Assembly: GCF_020024835.1 (NCBI RefSeq) | Contig: NZ_JAHHTD010000008.1 | Location: 1-36,530, forward strand | DNA from: Campylobacter sp. | GTDB taxonomy: Bacteria; Campylobacterota; Campylobacteria; Campylobacterales; Campylobacteraceae | Direction of reading: 5' to 3' | DNA length: 36,530 nucleotides | Part shown: positions 23,699-32,073 of the stretch, in pieces | How positions within the stretch are numbered: the first letter of the stretch is position 1 | How the letters are laid out: every line of letters starts with the position of its first letter | Program-made: the position numbers and the translations under genes | The notes under the pieces: generated by a model | The model's database searches: none | What the model was told of the DNA's origin: nothing | What the model saw: only the letters and a program-made list of their open reading frames with translations

Positions 23699-24099
23699 TG
23701 GAATTCTAATTTTTTAGAAAGCAACATTTTATTGTCTGTATATTTAGCCCAATAAATTTCTAGAGCATAGATACTTGCACTTGTAAATTTTGCAAAGGTA
23801 AATTTATCAAAATACATTGTTTTTTGTTCATTATTTGCTTGTTTGAAATATGCCTTAGCTTGAATTCCTTTGATAAGATAAATTAGTTTATTATCATAGG
23901 CGATATTTACTGAGACATTAGGATACTTATGTGCAAGCTGTATATGCTTTGTATAATCATAGCTTGCAAAAATCAAAGCTAGATTTAGCATATCAAAGGC
24001 ATAATAGCAACTTGCACAATACACTCCATTGCTATCATCTTGTATTCCTAAATGTAAAATTTTTTGAGATAAAATAAAATTTTGAATTTCTTTATGCAT
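23683..24099 (-). CDS. YhbP/UPF0306-like flavin-reductase-fold protein
   Basis: The 138-residue split-barrel protein of the pyridoxamine-phosphate-oxidase superfamily resembles E. coli YhbP by eye: YCASCYYAFD aligns with its WCANAFYLFD, IKGIQAKAYF with its IRGVQFKGEI, and KYTDNKMLLSKKLEF with its KFTDNTLGFGKKMIW. Such proteins bind FMN or a similar cofactor, but the reaction is unknown. It overlaps the EI24 gene by 8 nt and is last in a leftward set with dut. Confidence 0.72.
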   Translation of the reverse strand: MHKEIQNFILSQKILHLGIQDDSNGVYCASCYYAFDMLNLALIFASYDYTKHIQLAHKYPNVSVNIAYDNKLIYLIKGIQAKAYFKQANNEQKTMYFDKFTFAKFTSASIYALEIYWAKYTDNKMLLSKKLEFQRCLK

Positions 24100-24802
24100 T
24101 TTGATTAGCTTGTAAGAATAAGATTTTTTGATAGAACAAATGAGTTAAAAAAATCACATAAAAAACTTGTAAAAATAATCCCAATAAAGGAACACTAGAG
24201 AGTAAAAAAAATATAAAAGTTGTTAATTTAAAATATAAAGGCGATGAATTTTTGAAAAATATTTTAAAATTTGTCTTATCTAAAATACAACTTCCTACAT
24301 CAAGAATCAAAAATTTATGAAAAATATAATAAAACACACCATAGTAGATAACAATACTCACAAAGGGAATGATAAGCAAAAAAGTAGCTAAAATAAATAA
24401 AATAATCCCAACAAATAAAATCTTAAAAATTTTTAATAAAACTTCTAAGAAGTTTATTTCATTGTTTGTAGGATAATGGTAGTATTTGATATTGATTTTT
24501 TTTACAATGTAAGGCGTCAAAAAGGATATAATAATCATAGATATAAAAACAGAGGCAAAAATTACAATAAAAAATCCGCCTACAATACTTAAAAAAGCTA
24601 ATGAGAACTGAACAATGCTAAAGCTAAAAAACCAAGATAGCCAAGAGTTATTAACAAAATCATCTAAATAATAAAAAAAAGTATTATAAGTATAAAAAAC
24701 ACACAAAGCCAAGAAGATTATACTAAATAATAAAGGTAAAAAAGCAAATTTTAAAAATGATTTATTCAAAAAGTCTCGTAAGCTTAGATAAAATATACTC
24801 AT
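24092..24802 (-). CDS. EI24/CysZ-like integral membrane protein
   Basis: The 236-residue, very hydrophobic protein has about five membrane segments: near 15-35, 60-90 (long, FSLAFLSIVGGFFIVIFASVF), 120-160 and a final one with VPLLGLFLQVFYVIFLTHLFY. The EI24 signature 'ssvPllGlflqvfy...hLf' is present. CysZ relatives transport sulfate; for this subgroup no substrate is known. It overlaps dut by 4 nt and the YhbP-like gene by 8 nt. Confidence 0.72.
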   Translation of the reverse strand: MSIFYLSLRDFLNKSFLKFAFLPLLFSIIFLALCVFYTYNTFFYYLDDFVNNSWLSWFFSFSIVQFSLAFLSIVGGFFIVIFASVFISMIIISFLTPYIVKKINIKYYHYPTNNEINFLEVLLKIFKILFVGIILFILATFLLIIPFVSIVIYYGVFYYIFHKFLILDVGSCILDKTNFKIFFKNSSPLYFKLTTFIFFLLSSVPLLGLFLQVFYVIFLTHLFYQKILFLQANQNA

Positions 24803-25491
24803 TGTATTTGCTGATAGATCTTTTGTAATTTTGTATAAATTTCTTCATATTTTAGTGTATCTTTTAAAATTTGATTTAAAACTTCATTATCTTCTATACC
24901 ATTCCAGTTTTTTTTGTATGTTCCAGTTTTATAACCATTATCTTGTCTAAATTGATTTAAAACATTTTTTCCTATGTAAATTTTATGGAGATCAAAAAAA
25001 TTTAATCCACATTTTTTTGCTAAGACAAAATATGCACTCAATAATTCACCTAAATCATAATCAAATCCACTGCATTTGTGTATAATAAGCTCAATATCGT
25101 TTAAAATTCCGTAAATATCGGCATCTTTTGGGATAGGATTTTCTTTGCAAAAATCATCAAAAAAACTTACAGATGAAACCTCTTCAGCTATAAAATCTTT
25201 ATTAGTAATATTTTTTTCTTTATATTCTTCTAAGATCAAGCTCATAATAAAATGCCAGATATCTACAATTTCAATGCGAACATTATCCCAATTAGTAGGG
25301 GTGTTAATACTTTTCCAATGTTTCCAAGCAAAAGAATCAATAAGTTCAGCACATTCCATATAAATACATCTTCTAAAGCTAATTAGCTTACCTTCTTTCG
25401 TGTAGCCGTTTTCCCAATTTATACCATTAGTTTCATCGTTTAGTTTTTGCTGAAGTTCAAGCATATTTTTTAAAATATCTTTTGTATTCAT
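24799..25491 (-). CDS. dut: Dimeric dUTPase (all-alpha, MazG-like)
   Basis: The 230-residue protein hydrolyses dUTP to dUMP and pyrophosphate. It belongs to the dimeric all-helical dUTPase/dUDPase family found in Campylobacter, not the trimeric beta type. Motifs: LQQKLNDETNG near the N-terminus, YMECAELIDSFAWKHW (ExxE-type metal site), NVRIEIVDIWHF (ExxD-type metal site) and a C-terminal GYKTGTYKKNWNGIEDN. Corresponds to Cj1451. It overlaps the downstream EI24 gene and lies 14 nt after the Cj1450-like gene. Confidence 0.95.
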   Translation of the reverse strand: MNTKDILKNMLELQQKLNDETNGINWENGYTKEGKLISFRRCIYMECAELIDSFAWKHWKSINTPTNWDNVRIEIVDIWHFIMSLILEEYKEKNITNKDFIAEEVSSVSFFDDFCKENPIPKDADIYGILNDIELIIHKCSGFDYDLGELLSAYFVLAKKCGLNFFDLHKIYIGKNVLNQFRQDNGYKTGTYKKNWNGIEDNEVLNQILKDTLKYEEIYTKLQKIYQQIQ

Positions 25492-25505
25492 ATTATGCTA
25501 TCCTT

Positions 25506-26039
25506 TTAGGCATAAAATCCAAATTCTTTATTATTTTCTTTTTCTTTATTATAATCTTTCCAAATTTCTTCTAATAATTTTGCACTATCTTGGAATATTT
25601 GTGTTTTAACATCTTTAAGATCGGTTTTATTCATTTCTTGTTTTAAACTCTTATCCATAGTATTAAGTAATTCGTGCAATGTAGCTTTTTTATGCTCTTC
25701 ATTTTTAGCTTGAGGCAATACATCGGTAATACTCATTGCAGTAGTGATTAACTCTTTAGGTTTTAAACTTCCTACTCTAGAATTTTTCATAAATTCATCA
25801 ATTTGAGGTTGGACTTTAGCAACAGCGTCTTTAATTTCTTTAATATCATCTTCTGATAATTTAGTTCCACTATATGAGAATGAAAATCCAAACTGACTCT
25901 TTAAACTTAGAGAAGTTGAGTTTCCTTCTTGTTTAAGTTTTGCTTCTTTTTCATCATACATTGAAAATGAAAGCTGATTTCCACTTTTTGTTTTAATATC
26001 CATTGAAAAATTTTGAGAGTTTAAGCTTGAAATTTGCAT
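25506..26039 (-). CDS. Conserved hypothetical protein (Cj1450-like)
   Basis: The 177-residue soluble protein has no signal peptide. The N-terminal 55 residues are Ser-rich with beta-strand character (SLSLKSQFGFSFSYSGT); the rest is helical (DDIKEIKDAVAKVQPQIDEF and a charged C-terminus). The style, an N-terminal beta stretch beginning MQISSLNSQ, recalls small flagellum-associated proteins of epsilonproteobacteria. I could not find a convincing flagellar promoter: CGATTT lies about 30 nt upstream without a matching -35. In C. jejuni it also precedes dut. Older annotations call it ATP/GTP-binding, but I see no Walker motif. Confidence 0.6.
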   Translation of the reverse strand: MQISSLNSQNFSMDIKTKSGNQLSFSMYDEKEAKLKQEGNSTSLSLKSQFGFSFSYSGTKLSEDDIKEIKDAVAKVQPQIDEFMKNSRVGSLKPKELITTAMSITDVLPQAKNEEHKKATLHELLNTMDKSLKQEMNKTDLKDVKTQIFQDSAKLLEEIWKDYNKEKENNKEFGFYA

Positions 26040-26156
26040 AGTTTAATCCTTTTAAATTAATATCAAGGTTAAATCGACAAAACAATAAAATATTCAATAC
26101 TACTGCAAGGTTTTTTATCTTATAAATATTTAAAAAATTATCTGCTGTGATATTTT

Positions 26157-27788
26157 TTAAATAATTGTGAGTTCCCAAAATATTTTTTGTAATTTTTCAT
26201 TATTTGTGCATAAAAATACTTTTTCCTTTTGATGTATATCTTTGCACGCTTTTAAGGCTTGTTTTAAATGATCTTTTATAGAAAAAATCAACCCATAAGC
26301 AATAGCCCTTTCATCTAATCCACCTAACATATAAATTAAAAGCATACGTAGCGATTTTGTAACATCGATTTTAGCTTGTTCGTTTATAGTGGTTTTAAAA
26401 TCAAATTTACTAGGATGTTTAAATTTATAAGATAAAGCAAGATCTAAAAATTCATCTATAGAGGTTAATTTTTTACCGCATATAAAAGGATAAGTAAAAT
26501 AAAATAAATCTAATATATTTTTGCTTATATAACTTTCTTCATTATAATTTTCTTGTATAAAATCATAATAATTTTTAAATTGTTGTTGATAATTTTGCAC
26601 TAAATTCATTGTTATTTTAGTTTTAGCAAAAGTATTTAAAAAAATTTTAGGATTGCTTTCAAAGCTAAAATCTAAGAAAGTGCTTTTTTGATTATTTTGA
26701 TAAAAAATTTGAGTAGAATCAGCAAAATCTAATAAAATATTTTTTTCATTTAAATTATTCGATGTAGTATGAATTTTTTGCATATTTTGCAAAATATTAG
26801 AAAAATCTTTATAAGCATAATCATTATTCATAGGTTTTTCATACAAGCCAAAATCGTCCCAAAAGTTATTTTCACTACAGGCAATGCATCCGTGTCCTGC
26901 TGCTACTGGCCAAGATGTTTTAGCATTAAATTTAGTTTTTGGGCAGTTATTGTAAGCATAAGGCCCTTTGCAACCAACTTTAAATAAACAATAACCTTGT
27001 TTAATATTTTCATCATTAAAACTTTGAGCAAAATTTCCTGCCTCAAATTTAGCTTTTCTTTCGCATAAATCGTGCAAGCATTTACCATAAAGTGATAAAG
27101 GTCTATTTTGATCATCTAATGGTGGTTCTTGTTCAAATAAAATATAAAAACAAAGTGCTGCAATAATATTAATATCACTTGGCGGGCAACCTGGAATATT
27201 AATAACCTTTTCTTCTAAAACCTTAGAAATTCCCTCGCTTTTAGTTGGATTAGGTTCTGCTGCTTGTATTCCACCATAACTAGAGCAAGTTCCCATAGCA
27301 AAAATAGCTTTAGCTTTCATTGCACATTTTTTTAAAATTTCATAGCCATTTTCTCCATGGGCTCCTATAGTTAAATAAAAAGGATTAATAGCACAAACAC
27401 CACCTTCTACTGCTAAAATAAAATCTTTTTTTTCTAAAATATAATTTAAGTGCGTTTCTGCTTGATGCCCACTTGAATTCATAAATGTCTCATGATATTC
27501 TAAAGAAATAAAATCAAAGATTAAATCTACAAAATCAGGCAATGAGGTTCTAAGCAAGCTTTCACTACATCCTGTGCATTCGCTTAAATGTAGCCATATT
27601 AAACTAGGTGGAGTGTGGAGTTGAAAGTATCTATGTGCTAGCACAATAAAATCATTAGGCAACCCTAGTATTTTAATGATAGAACTTATAGATTCTAAAG
27701 AAATATCTCTTTCTTCTTTTTGTGAATTTTCTAAAAGTGTAATTTTACGTTCAAGTATAGATTTTAATATATCATTATTTAAATGCAT
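26157..27788 (-). CDS. hydA2: Orphan NiFe-hydrogenase small-subunit-like protein HydA2
   Basis: The 543-residue protein has an NiFe-hydrogenase small-subunit region (about 55-330): LHLSECTGCSES (proximal CxxC), EGGVCAIN, FAMGTCSSYGG, INIPGCPPSD, and a C-terminal cluster domain with HDLCERKA, GYCLFKVGCKGP, NNCP and HGCIACSE. All expected cluster cysteines appear present. No Tat signal is seen, so it is cytoplasmic. About 200 residues of AT-rich extra C-terminus end in DERAIAYGLIFSIKDHL. No large subunit is in the window, so it cannot be a hydrogenase alone. Its ATG overlaps the end of tpiA by 14 nt. In C. jejuni Cj1399c is the equivalent, there separated from tpiA by fabI. Confidence 0.85.
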   Translation of the reverse strand: MHLNNDILKSILERKITLLENSQKEERDISLESISSIIKILGLPNDFIVLAHRYFQLHTPPSLIWLHLSECTGCSESLLRTSLPDFVDLIFDFISLEYHETFMNSSGHQAETHLNYILEKKDFILAVEGGVCAINPFYLTIGAHGENGYEILKKCAMKAKAIFAMGTCSSYGGIQAAEPNPTKSEGISKVLEEKVINIPGCPPSDINIIAALCFYILFEQEPPLDDQNRPLSLYGKCLHDLCERKAKFEAGNFAQSFNDENIKQGYCLFKVGCKGPYAYNNCPKTKFNAKTSWPVAAGHGCIACSENNFWDDFGLYEKPMNNDYAYKDFSNILQNMQKIHTTSNNLNEKNILLDFADSTQIFYQNNQKSTFLDFSFESNPKIFLNTFAKTKITMNLVQNYQQQFKNYYDFIQENYNEESYISKNILDLFYFTYPFICGKKLTSIDEFLDLALSYKFKHPSKFDFKTTINEQAKIDVTKSLRMLLIYMLGGLDERAIAYGLIFSIKDHLKQALKACKDIHQKEKVFLCTNNEKLQKIFWELTII

Positions 27789-28473
27789 TTTTGTATCCTT
27801 TTGCTACTTGTATCATTTGCAAAAAATCACTTGCTTTTAATGCGGCCGAACCTACTAAAACTCCATCACAATTTTTTAAAGAGCAGATGGATTGGATATT
27901 GTTTTGATTAACACTTCCTCCATATAAAAGTTTGATATTACCATAGTGCTTTAAAAAATCAAGAATCATATCAATATCGCAAAGATCAGCACTAACTCCT
28001 GTCCCTATAGAATAAATTGGTTCGTATGCTATGATGAGTTTTTCATAGTTTAAATCTATATTTTCGATTTGTTTTTTTAAAAAATCTAAACTCTTTTTTG
28101 CTTGTTTTGTTTCTAAACTTTCTCCTATGCAATAAATAATGTTATATGATAGATTTTTAGCAAAATCAAATTTAGTTCTTAAAAATTTTTCATCTTCGCC
28201 TAGAATTCTTCTTTCAGAGTGTCCTATTAAGACACTTTTTATATTAAATTCTTCTAAATGTTCTTGTCCAATTTCTCCTGTATATGCACCATTTTTACAA
28301 GGATAAAAATTTTGCGCACCCTGATGAAAATTTAATTTTTGCATTAAAAATGAAGTATTTGAAGGAAAAATAAAAATTTCATCTTCAGTATTTTGATATG
28401 CATTAATTTCTTGAGCATAGGATTTAAAACTAGTTCTTGTATGGTTGCATTTTAAATTTGCAGCAAAAATCAT
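27775..28473 (-). CDS. tpiA: Triosephosphate isomerase
   Basis: The 232-residue TIM barrel interconverts dihydroxyacetone phosphate and glyceraldehyde 3-phosphate. It has N-K in AANLKCN, the catalytic His in IGHSERR, the catalytic Glu in AYEPIYSIGTG (the flexible loop 6 follows) and the phosphate-binding LLYGGSVNQ and GVLVGSAAL. It is shorter than the usual 250 residues, as in other epsilonproteobacteria. It overlaps pgk by 4 nt (ATGA), so gapA-pgk-tpiA is one coupled operon. Confidence 0.96.
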   Translation of the reverse strand: MIFAANLKCNHTRTSFKSYAQEINAYQNTEDEIFIFPSNTSFLMQKLNFHQGAQNFYPCKNGAYTGEIGQEHLEEFNIKSVLIGHSERRILGEDEKFLRTKFDFAKNLSYNIIYCIGESLETKQAKKSLDFLKKQIENIDLNYEKLIIAYEPIYSIGTGVSADLCDIDMILDFLKHYGNIKLLYGGSVNQNNIQSICSLKNCDGVLVGSAALKASDFLQMIQVAKGYKNAFK

Positions 28474-29675
28474 TCATTATCCTTTAGCATTAAAGGTTTT
28501 ATTCCAGGAAGTTCTTTGCCTTCTATAAGCTCTAAAGAAGCTCCTCCTCCTGTTGAAATGAAAGTCATTTCATCAGCATCTCCTGCTCTTGCAACAACAT
28601 CGGCTGTATCTCCACCACCAATAACAGTCGTAGCATGTGATTCGCTAATATAATGACTCATTTTAACACTACCTTTTGAAAATTTATCTATTTCAAAAAC
28701 ACCCATAGGTCCATTCCACCATATAGTTTGTGCATCAGAAATAGCCTCTTTAAATAATCTTACGCTAGCAGGTCCTATATCAAGCCCCATCCAGCCTATT
28801 GGAATTTCTTGAATAGGAACATATTTCATTACTGCTTCTTGTGAGCAAGTTTGAGCAGCTGTTACATCTACTGGCAAATAAATCTTAACTCCTAAATTTT
28901 TACCTTTAAGTAATATTTTATTTGCTTCTTCTATCAATTCTTCTTCTAAAAGAGAATTTCCTATATCATAACCTTGTGCTTTTAAAAATGTAAAAGCCAT
29001 ACCACCGCCTATAATGAGCTTATCAACTTTTGGTAGTAAATTAGTTAGAGCTTGTAATTTACCACTTACTTTTGATCCTCCTACAACTGCTACAAAAGGA
29101 CGTGCTGGGTGTTTAATGAGATTGCTTGCAAATTCTATTTCTTTTTGTAATAAAAATCCAGCACCCTTACAAGAGTTATCAAAAAAATTAGTGATAGCTT
29201 CTACACTTGCGTGAGCCCTATGACACACGCCAAAAGCATCATTAATATAAATATCAGCCATTGAAGCAAGTTTTTTAGCTAAATTTTCATCATTTTTTGT
29301 TTCGCCTTTTTCAAAACGCAAATTTTCTAAAAGTAAGATTTCGCCTTTTTTTAATTCAGAAGATTTTTTAATAGCATCTTCGCCTATAACATCTTTTGCC
29401 ATTATGACTTCTTTAGACATTAATCTAGCAAGTCTTTTAGCAACAGGATCTAAAGAATACTTAGAAGCTATTTCTTTTGGGCGTCCTAAATGTGAAGCTA
29501 AAATTACACTGCAACCATTATCTAAGCAATATCTTATTGTCGGAATAGCTGATCTTATGCGACGATCATCAGTGATATTTAAAAATTCATCTTGAGGCAC
29601 GTTAAAATCACATCTTATAAAGATTTTTTTATCAGCAAGATTTATGTCCTTAATTGATAAAATATTATTACTCAT
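28470..29675 (-). CDS. pgk: Phosphoglycerate kinase
   Basis: The 401-residue enzyme converts 1,3-bisphosphoglycerate and ADP to 3-phosphoglycerate and ATP, and back in gluconeogenesis. Motifs: KKIFIRCDFNVPQ, SHLGRPKE, ENLRFEKGE, NDAFGVCHRAHAS, VVGGSKVSGK and the nucleotide loop GGGDTADV. I chose the ATG at 29675, whose ATG overlaps the gapA TGA (ATGA) and gives the normal N-terminus; a start 57 nt upstream would add 19 unrelated residues translated from the gapA end. Confidence 0.97.
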   Translation of the reverse strand: MSNNILSIKDINLADKKIFIRCDFNVPQDEFLNITDDRRIRSAIPTIRYCLDNGCSVILASHLGRPKEIASKYSLDPVAKRLARLMSKEVIMAKDVIGEDAIKKSSELKKGEILLLENLRFEKGETKNDENLAKKLASMADIYINDAFGVCHRAHASVEAITNFFDNSCKGAGFLLQKEIEFASNLIKHPARPFVAVVGGSKVSGKLQALTNLLPKVDKLIIGGGMAFTFLKAQGYDIGNSLLEEELIEEANKILLKGKNLGVKIYLPVDVTAAQTCSQEAVMKYVPIQEIPIGWMGLDIGPASVRLFKEAISDAQTIWWNGPMGVFEIDKFSKGSVKMSHYISESHATTVIGGGDTADVVARAGDADEMTFISTGGGASLELIEGKELPGIKPLMLKDNE

Positions 29676-30673
29676 TTTAAACCTTTGCTTATAAATACTG
29701 CCATATCTACTAAGCGAGAAGAATAACCCCATTCGTTATCATACCAAGCAACAATTTTTACAAAATCATCACAAATTACTTGAGTTAAATCACTTGCCAC
29801 AATTGCACCATAAGGACAAGTGATAAAATCACTAGAAACTCTTTCTTCATCATCTACATGTAAAATACCTCTTAAATTATCATTTGCAGCTTTTCTAAAA
29901 GTTTCATTGATTTTTTCTTTACTTACTTTTTGTTTTAAAGTTATGGTTAAATCTACCATTGATACATCAGCTATTGGCACTCGCATACTTTGTCCATGTA
30001 ATTTTCCATCAAGTTCTGGCATAACAAGTTTCATAGCTTTAGCTGCTCCTGTTGATGTTGGAATAATATTTTGTGCAGCAGCTCGCGATCTTCTTTTGTC
30101 TCTTGCTTTTGCATCAATAATACTTTGTCCATTAGTATAAGCGTGAATAGTAGTCATTAAGCCTTTTTCTATACCAAAATTATCTTGTAAAACTCTACAA
30201 ATTGGTCCTAAGCAATTAGTGGTGCAACTTGCATTAGAGATAATAGCTTCACCTTTATAATTATGTGCATTTACTCCTAGAACATAAGTTGGAGTTTTAT
30301 CTTTTGCAGGAGCACTCATAATAACCTTTTGAATTCCATACTCTAAAAATTCTTGACATTTTTCTAAAGTTAAATGAGCACCGGTGCATTCTAAAACAAT
30401 TTGTGCTCCATATTTTGAAAAATCTAAATCTGCAATATTTCTACTTTTTAAAACTTTTATTTTTTTATTATCAATAATTAAGTCATTTCCTTCATTTGTG
30501 ATATTGCCCTCATATACTCCGTGGATAGTATCGTATTTAAAAAGGTATTTAGTAAGTTCTATATCAGTAGTATCATTTATCGCCACAAGTTCGATATCAT
30601 CGCGTTTCATAATAATTCTTGCAACACATCTTCCAATGCGTCCAAAACCATTTATTGCAACTTTTACAGCCAT
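29672..30673 (-). CDS. gapA: Glyceraldehyde-3-phosphate dehydrogenase
   Basis: The 333-residue NAD-linked enzyme has the Rossmann start VAINGFGRIGRC, the catalytic-Cys motif SNASCTTNCLGP, the catalytic His in TTIHAYTNGQ and the C-terminal WYDNEWGYSSRLVD. I chose the ATG at 30673, which has AGGA at 7-nt spacing; the ATG two codons upstream sits too near it. It is first of the leftward gapA-pgk-tpiA-hydA2 set. Its promoter must lie in the 60-nt gap to the divergent nadD; TAAAAT at 30711-30706 is a weak candidate. Confidence 0.97.
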   Translation of the reverse strand: MAVKVAINGFGRIGRCVARIIMKRDDIELVAINDTTDIELTKYLFKYDTIHGVYEGNITNEGNDLIIDNKKIKVLKSRNIADLDFSKYGAQIVLECTGAHLTLEKCQEFLEYGIQKVIMSAPAKDKTPTYVLGVNAHNYKGEAIISNASCTTNCLGPICRVLQDNFGIEKGLMTTIHAYTNGQSIIDAKARDKRRSRAAAQNIIPTSTGAAKAMKLVMPELDGKLHGQSMRVPIADVSMVDLTITLKQKVSKEKINETFRKAANDNLRGILHVDDEERVSSDFITCPYGAIVASDLTQVICDDFVKIVAWYDNEWGYSSRLVDMAVFISKGLK

Positions 30674-30733
30674 TTTCATTTCCTTTTTATGATTAAATCG
30701 CTAAGATTTTACTAAAAAAAGGTTAAAAATTTA

Positions 30734-31279
30734 ATGAAAATTGCACTTTTTGGTGGTAGTTTTGATCCACCGCATTTAGGACATAATGCAGTTGTGTTAA
30801 ATGCTTTAGATAATTTAGATATTGATAAATTGATAATTATGCCTACTTTTATTAATCCTTTTAAAAATAGTTTTACAGCTAGTGAAACTAAACGTTTAGA
30901 ATGGGTAAAAAAGCTTTGGGAGGATTTAGTTAAAGTTGAAATTTCTGATTTTGAAATAAAAAAACAAAGACCAGTTCCTAGCATAGAAAGTGTTGATTTT
31001 TTGTATGAAAAATATCAAATAAAAAAATTTTATCTTATTTTAGGTGCTGATCATTTACAAACACTGCACAAATGGCACGAGTATGATCGTTTAGAGAAAA
31101 TGGTTGAATTTGTAATTGCAAGAAGAGAGGATATTTTTATACCAAAAAGATTCATAACTTTAGACACTAGAGTTGATATTTCTTCTTCTTTTATTAGAAA
31201 AACATTACAAACAACACAAGTTTGTGAGCAAATCAAAGAGGAAGTTAAGCTTTATTATTCTAAATTTAAAGATAAATAA
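30734..31279 (+). CDS. nadD: Nicotinate-nucleotide adenylyltransferase
   Basis: The 181-residue protein makes deamido-NAD from nicotinate mononucleotide and ATP. It has the nucleotidyltransferase start GGSFDPPHLGH (HxGH), the FYLILGADHLQTLHKW segment, a TRVDISSSFIRK motif (ISSTxIR type) and normal length for NadD. It is divergent from gapA, whose enzyme uses NAD, and is followed 13 nt later by rsfS, the usual nadD-rsfS pair. Confidence 0.95.
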   Translation: MKIALFGGSFDPPHLGHNAVVLNALDNLDIDKLIIMPTFINPFKNSFTASETKRLEWVKKLWEDLVKVEISDFEIKKQRPVPSIESVDFLYEKYQIKKFYLILGADHLQTLHKWHEYDRLEKMVEFVIARREDIFIPKRFITLDTRVDISSSFIRKTLQTTQVCEQIKEEVKLYYSKFKDK

Positions 31280-31292
31280 ATTAAGGAAACAT

Positions 31293-31628
31293 ATGGAAGA
31301 AAGAATTAGTAATATAGTTAAGATTTTAGATGATAAAAAAGCTGATTTTGTAGAAACTTTTGATATGCAAAATAAAGATTATTTTGTTAAATTTGTAATT
31401 ATTGCCACCACTATGGGAGAAAGACACGCACTCTCTTTGCTTGATGATTTAAAAACTAATCTCAAAAATAAAGGAGAAGAATTTTTAAATATAGAAAGTA
31501 GCGAAGAATGGACAGCTATTGATTTAGGAGATATTTTGATTCATTTAATGAGTGAAAATTATAGACAAAAATACAACATAGAAGAATTTTTAAAAACACT
31601 AAATGAGCAAAACGATTATAAAAATTAA
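31293..31628 (+). CDS. rsfS: Ribosomal silencing factor RsfS
   Basis: The 111-residue RsfS/DUF143 protein binds L14 of free 50S subunits and blocks subunit joining in stationary phase or starvation. Conserved parts are 'DKKADFVETFDMQ', 'YFVKFVIIATTMGERHAL' and the signature EWTAIDLGDILIHLMSENYR. I chose the ATG at 31293, preceded by AAGGAA, since it gives a normal-length protein starting outside nadD. Confidence 0.93.
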   Translation: MEERISNIVKILDDKKADFVETFDMQNKDYFVKFVIIATTMGERHALSLLDDLKTNLKNKGEEFLNIESSEEWTAIDLGDILIHLMSENYRQKYNIEEFLKTLNEQNDYKN

Positions 31629-31658
31629 TTTTAGTAAAAAATTATAAAATTAAATTAT

Positions 31659-32027
31659 TTATATTTTTATAAGTTTTTGATTTAATATCTGTATAAATCC
31701 GTCAAAATTTGGAAGATTTAGATCTTTAACTTCTCTTTGTTGTTTTCCCCATATACTTTCAGGAAAAAAAGCATCATTTTTAAACCTTGCCATAATATGA
31801 AAATGAACTCTAGGGACATAATTTGCAAAGGAAGCAATATTAATTTTTTCAGGTTGATAGTATTCTTTTAAACTAAGTTCAGTAGCTAAAATAAATTTAA
31901 AAAGCATATTTTGCACAAAATCAGGACAATCACTTAATTCTTTATATGCTTTTTTAGTAAAAATTTTTACCCATGGAATTTGAGATTTCTCTCTTTCTAT
32001 AAATAAAATATCATTTTCATATATCAT
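31659..32027 (-). CDS. HIT-family protein
   Basis: The 122-residue protein has a histidine-triad segment VPRVHFHIMARFKNDAFFP and the downstream SIWGK, like the proteobacterial HIT subgroup that reads VPQLHxHxxAR...PxPVWG. The first His of the classical HxHxH is Arg-Val-His here, as in that subgroup; the two later His are kept. Members act on dinucleoside polyphosphates or AMP-lysine-type substrates; the substrate here is not known. It lies 46 nt after fumC across a strong hairpin and converges on rsfS. Confidence 0.8.
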   Translation of the reverse strand: MIYENDILFIEREKSQIPWVKIFTKKAYKELSDCPDFVQNMLFKFILATELSLKEYYQPEKINIASFANYVPRVHFHIMARFKNDAFFPESIWGKQQREVKDLNLPNFDGFIQILNQKLIKI

Positions 32028-32042
32028 TTTTTATTCCTTAAA

Positions 32043-32068
32043 TATAGACTAGAATTTTCTAGTCTATA
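32043..32068. terminator. Strong palindrome between fumC and the HIT gene
   Basis: TATAGACTAGAA/TTCTAGTCTATA is a perfect 12-bp inverted repeat with 2 nt between arms. On the plus strand AATTTTTATTTTTT follows, which makes it a terminator for rightward (antisense) transcription coming from nadD-rsfS. On the minus strand there is an A-run before it and no T-run after, so it does not look like a fumC terminator. There it sits just before the HIT AAGGAA site and could affect its translation. Confidence 0.5.
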
Positions 32069-32073
32069 AATTT

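Noticed and set aside
26065..26080. Sigma28 promoter upstream of the 25506-26039 gene
   Set aside because: CGATTT resembles a -10 but no TAAA-type -35 lies at the needed spacing.
26903..27115. Small minus-strand frame inside hydA2
   Set aside because: It is a shifted frame of hydA2; the hydA2 frame carries the conserved cluster cysteines.
31173..31292. Upstream start for rsfS inside nadD
   Set aside because: It would add 40 Lys/Leu-rich residues not part of RsfS; the ATG at 31293 has AAGGAA.
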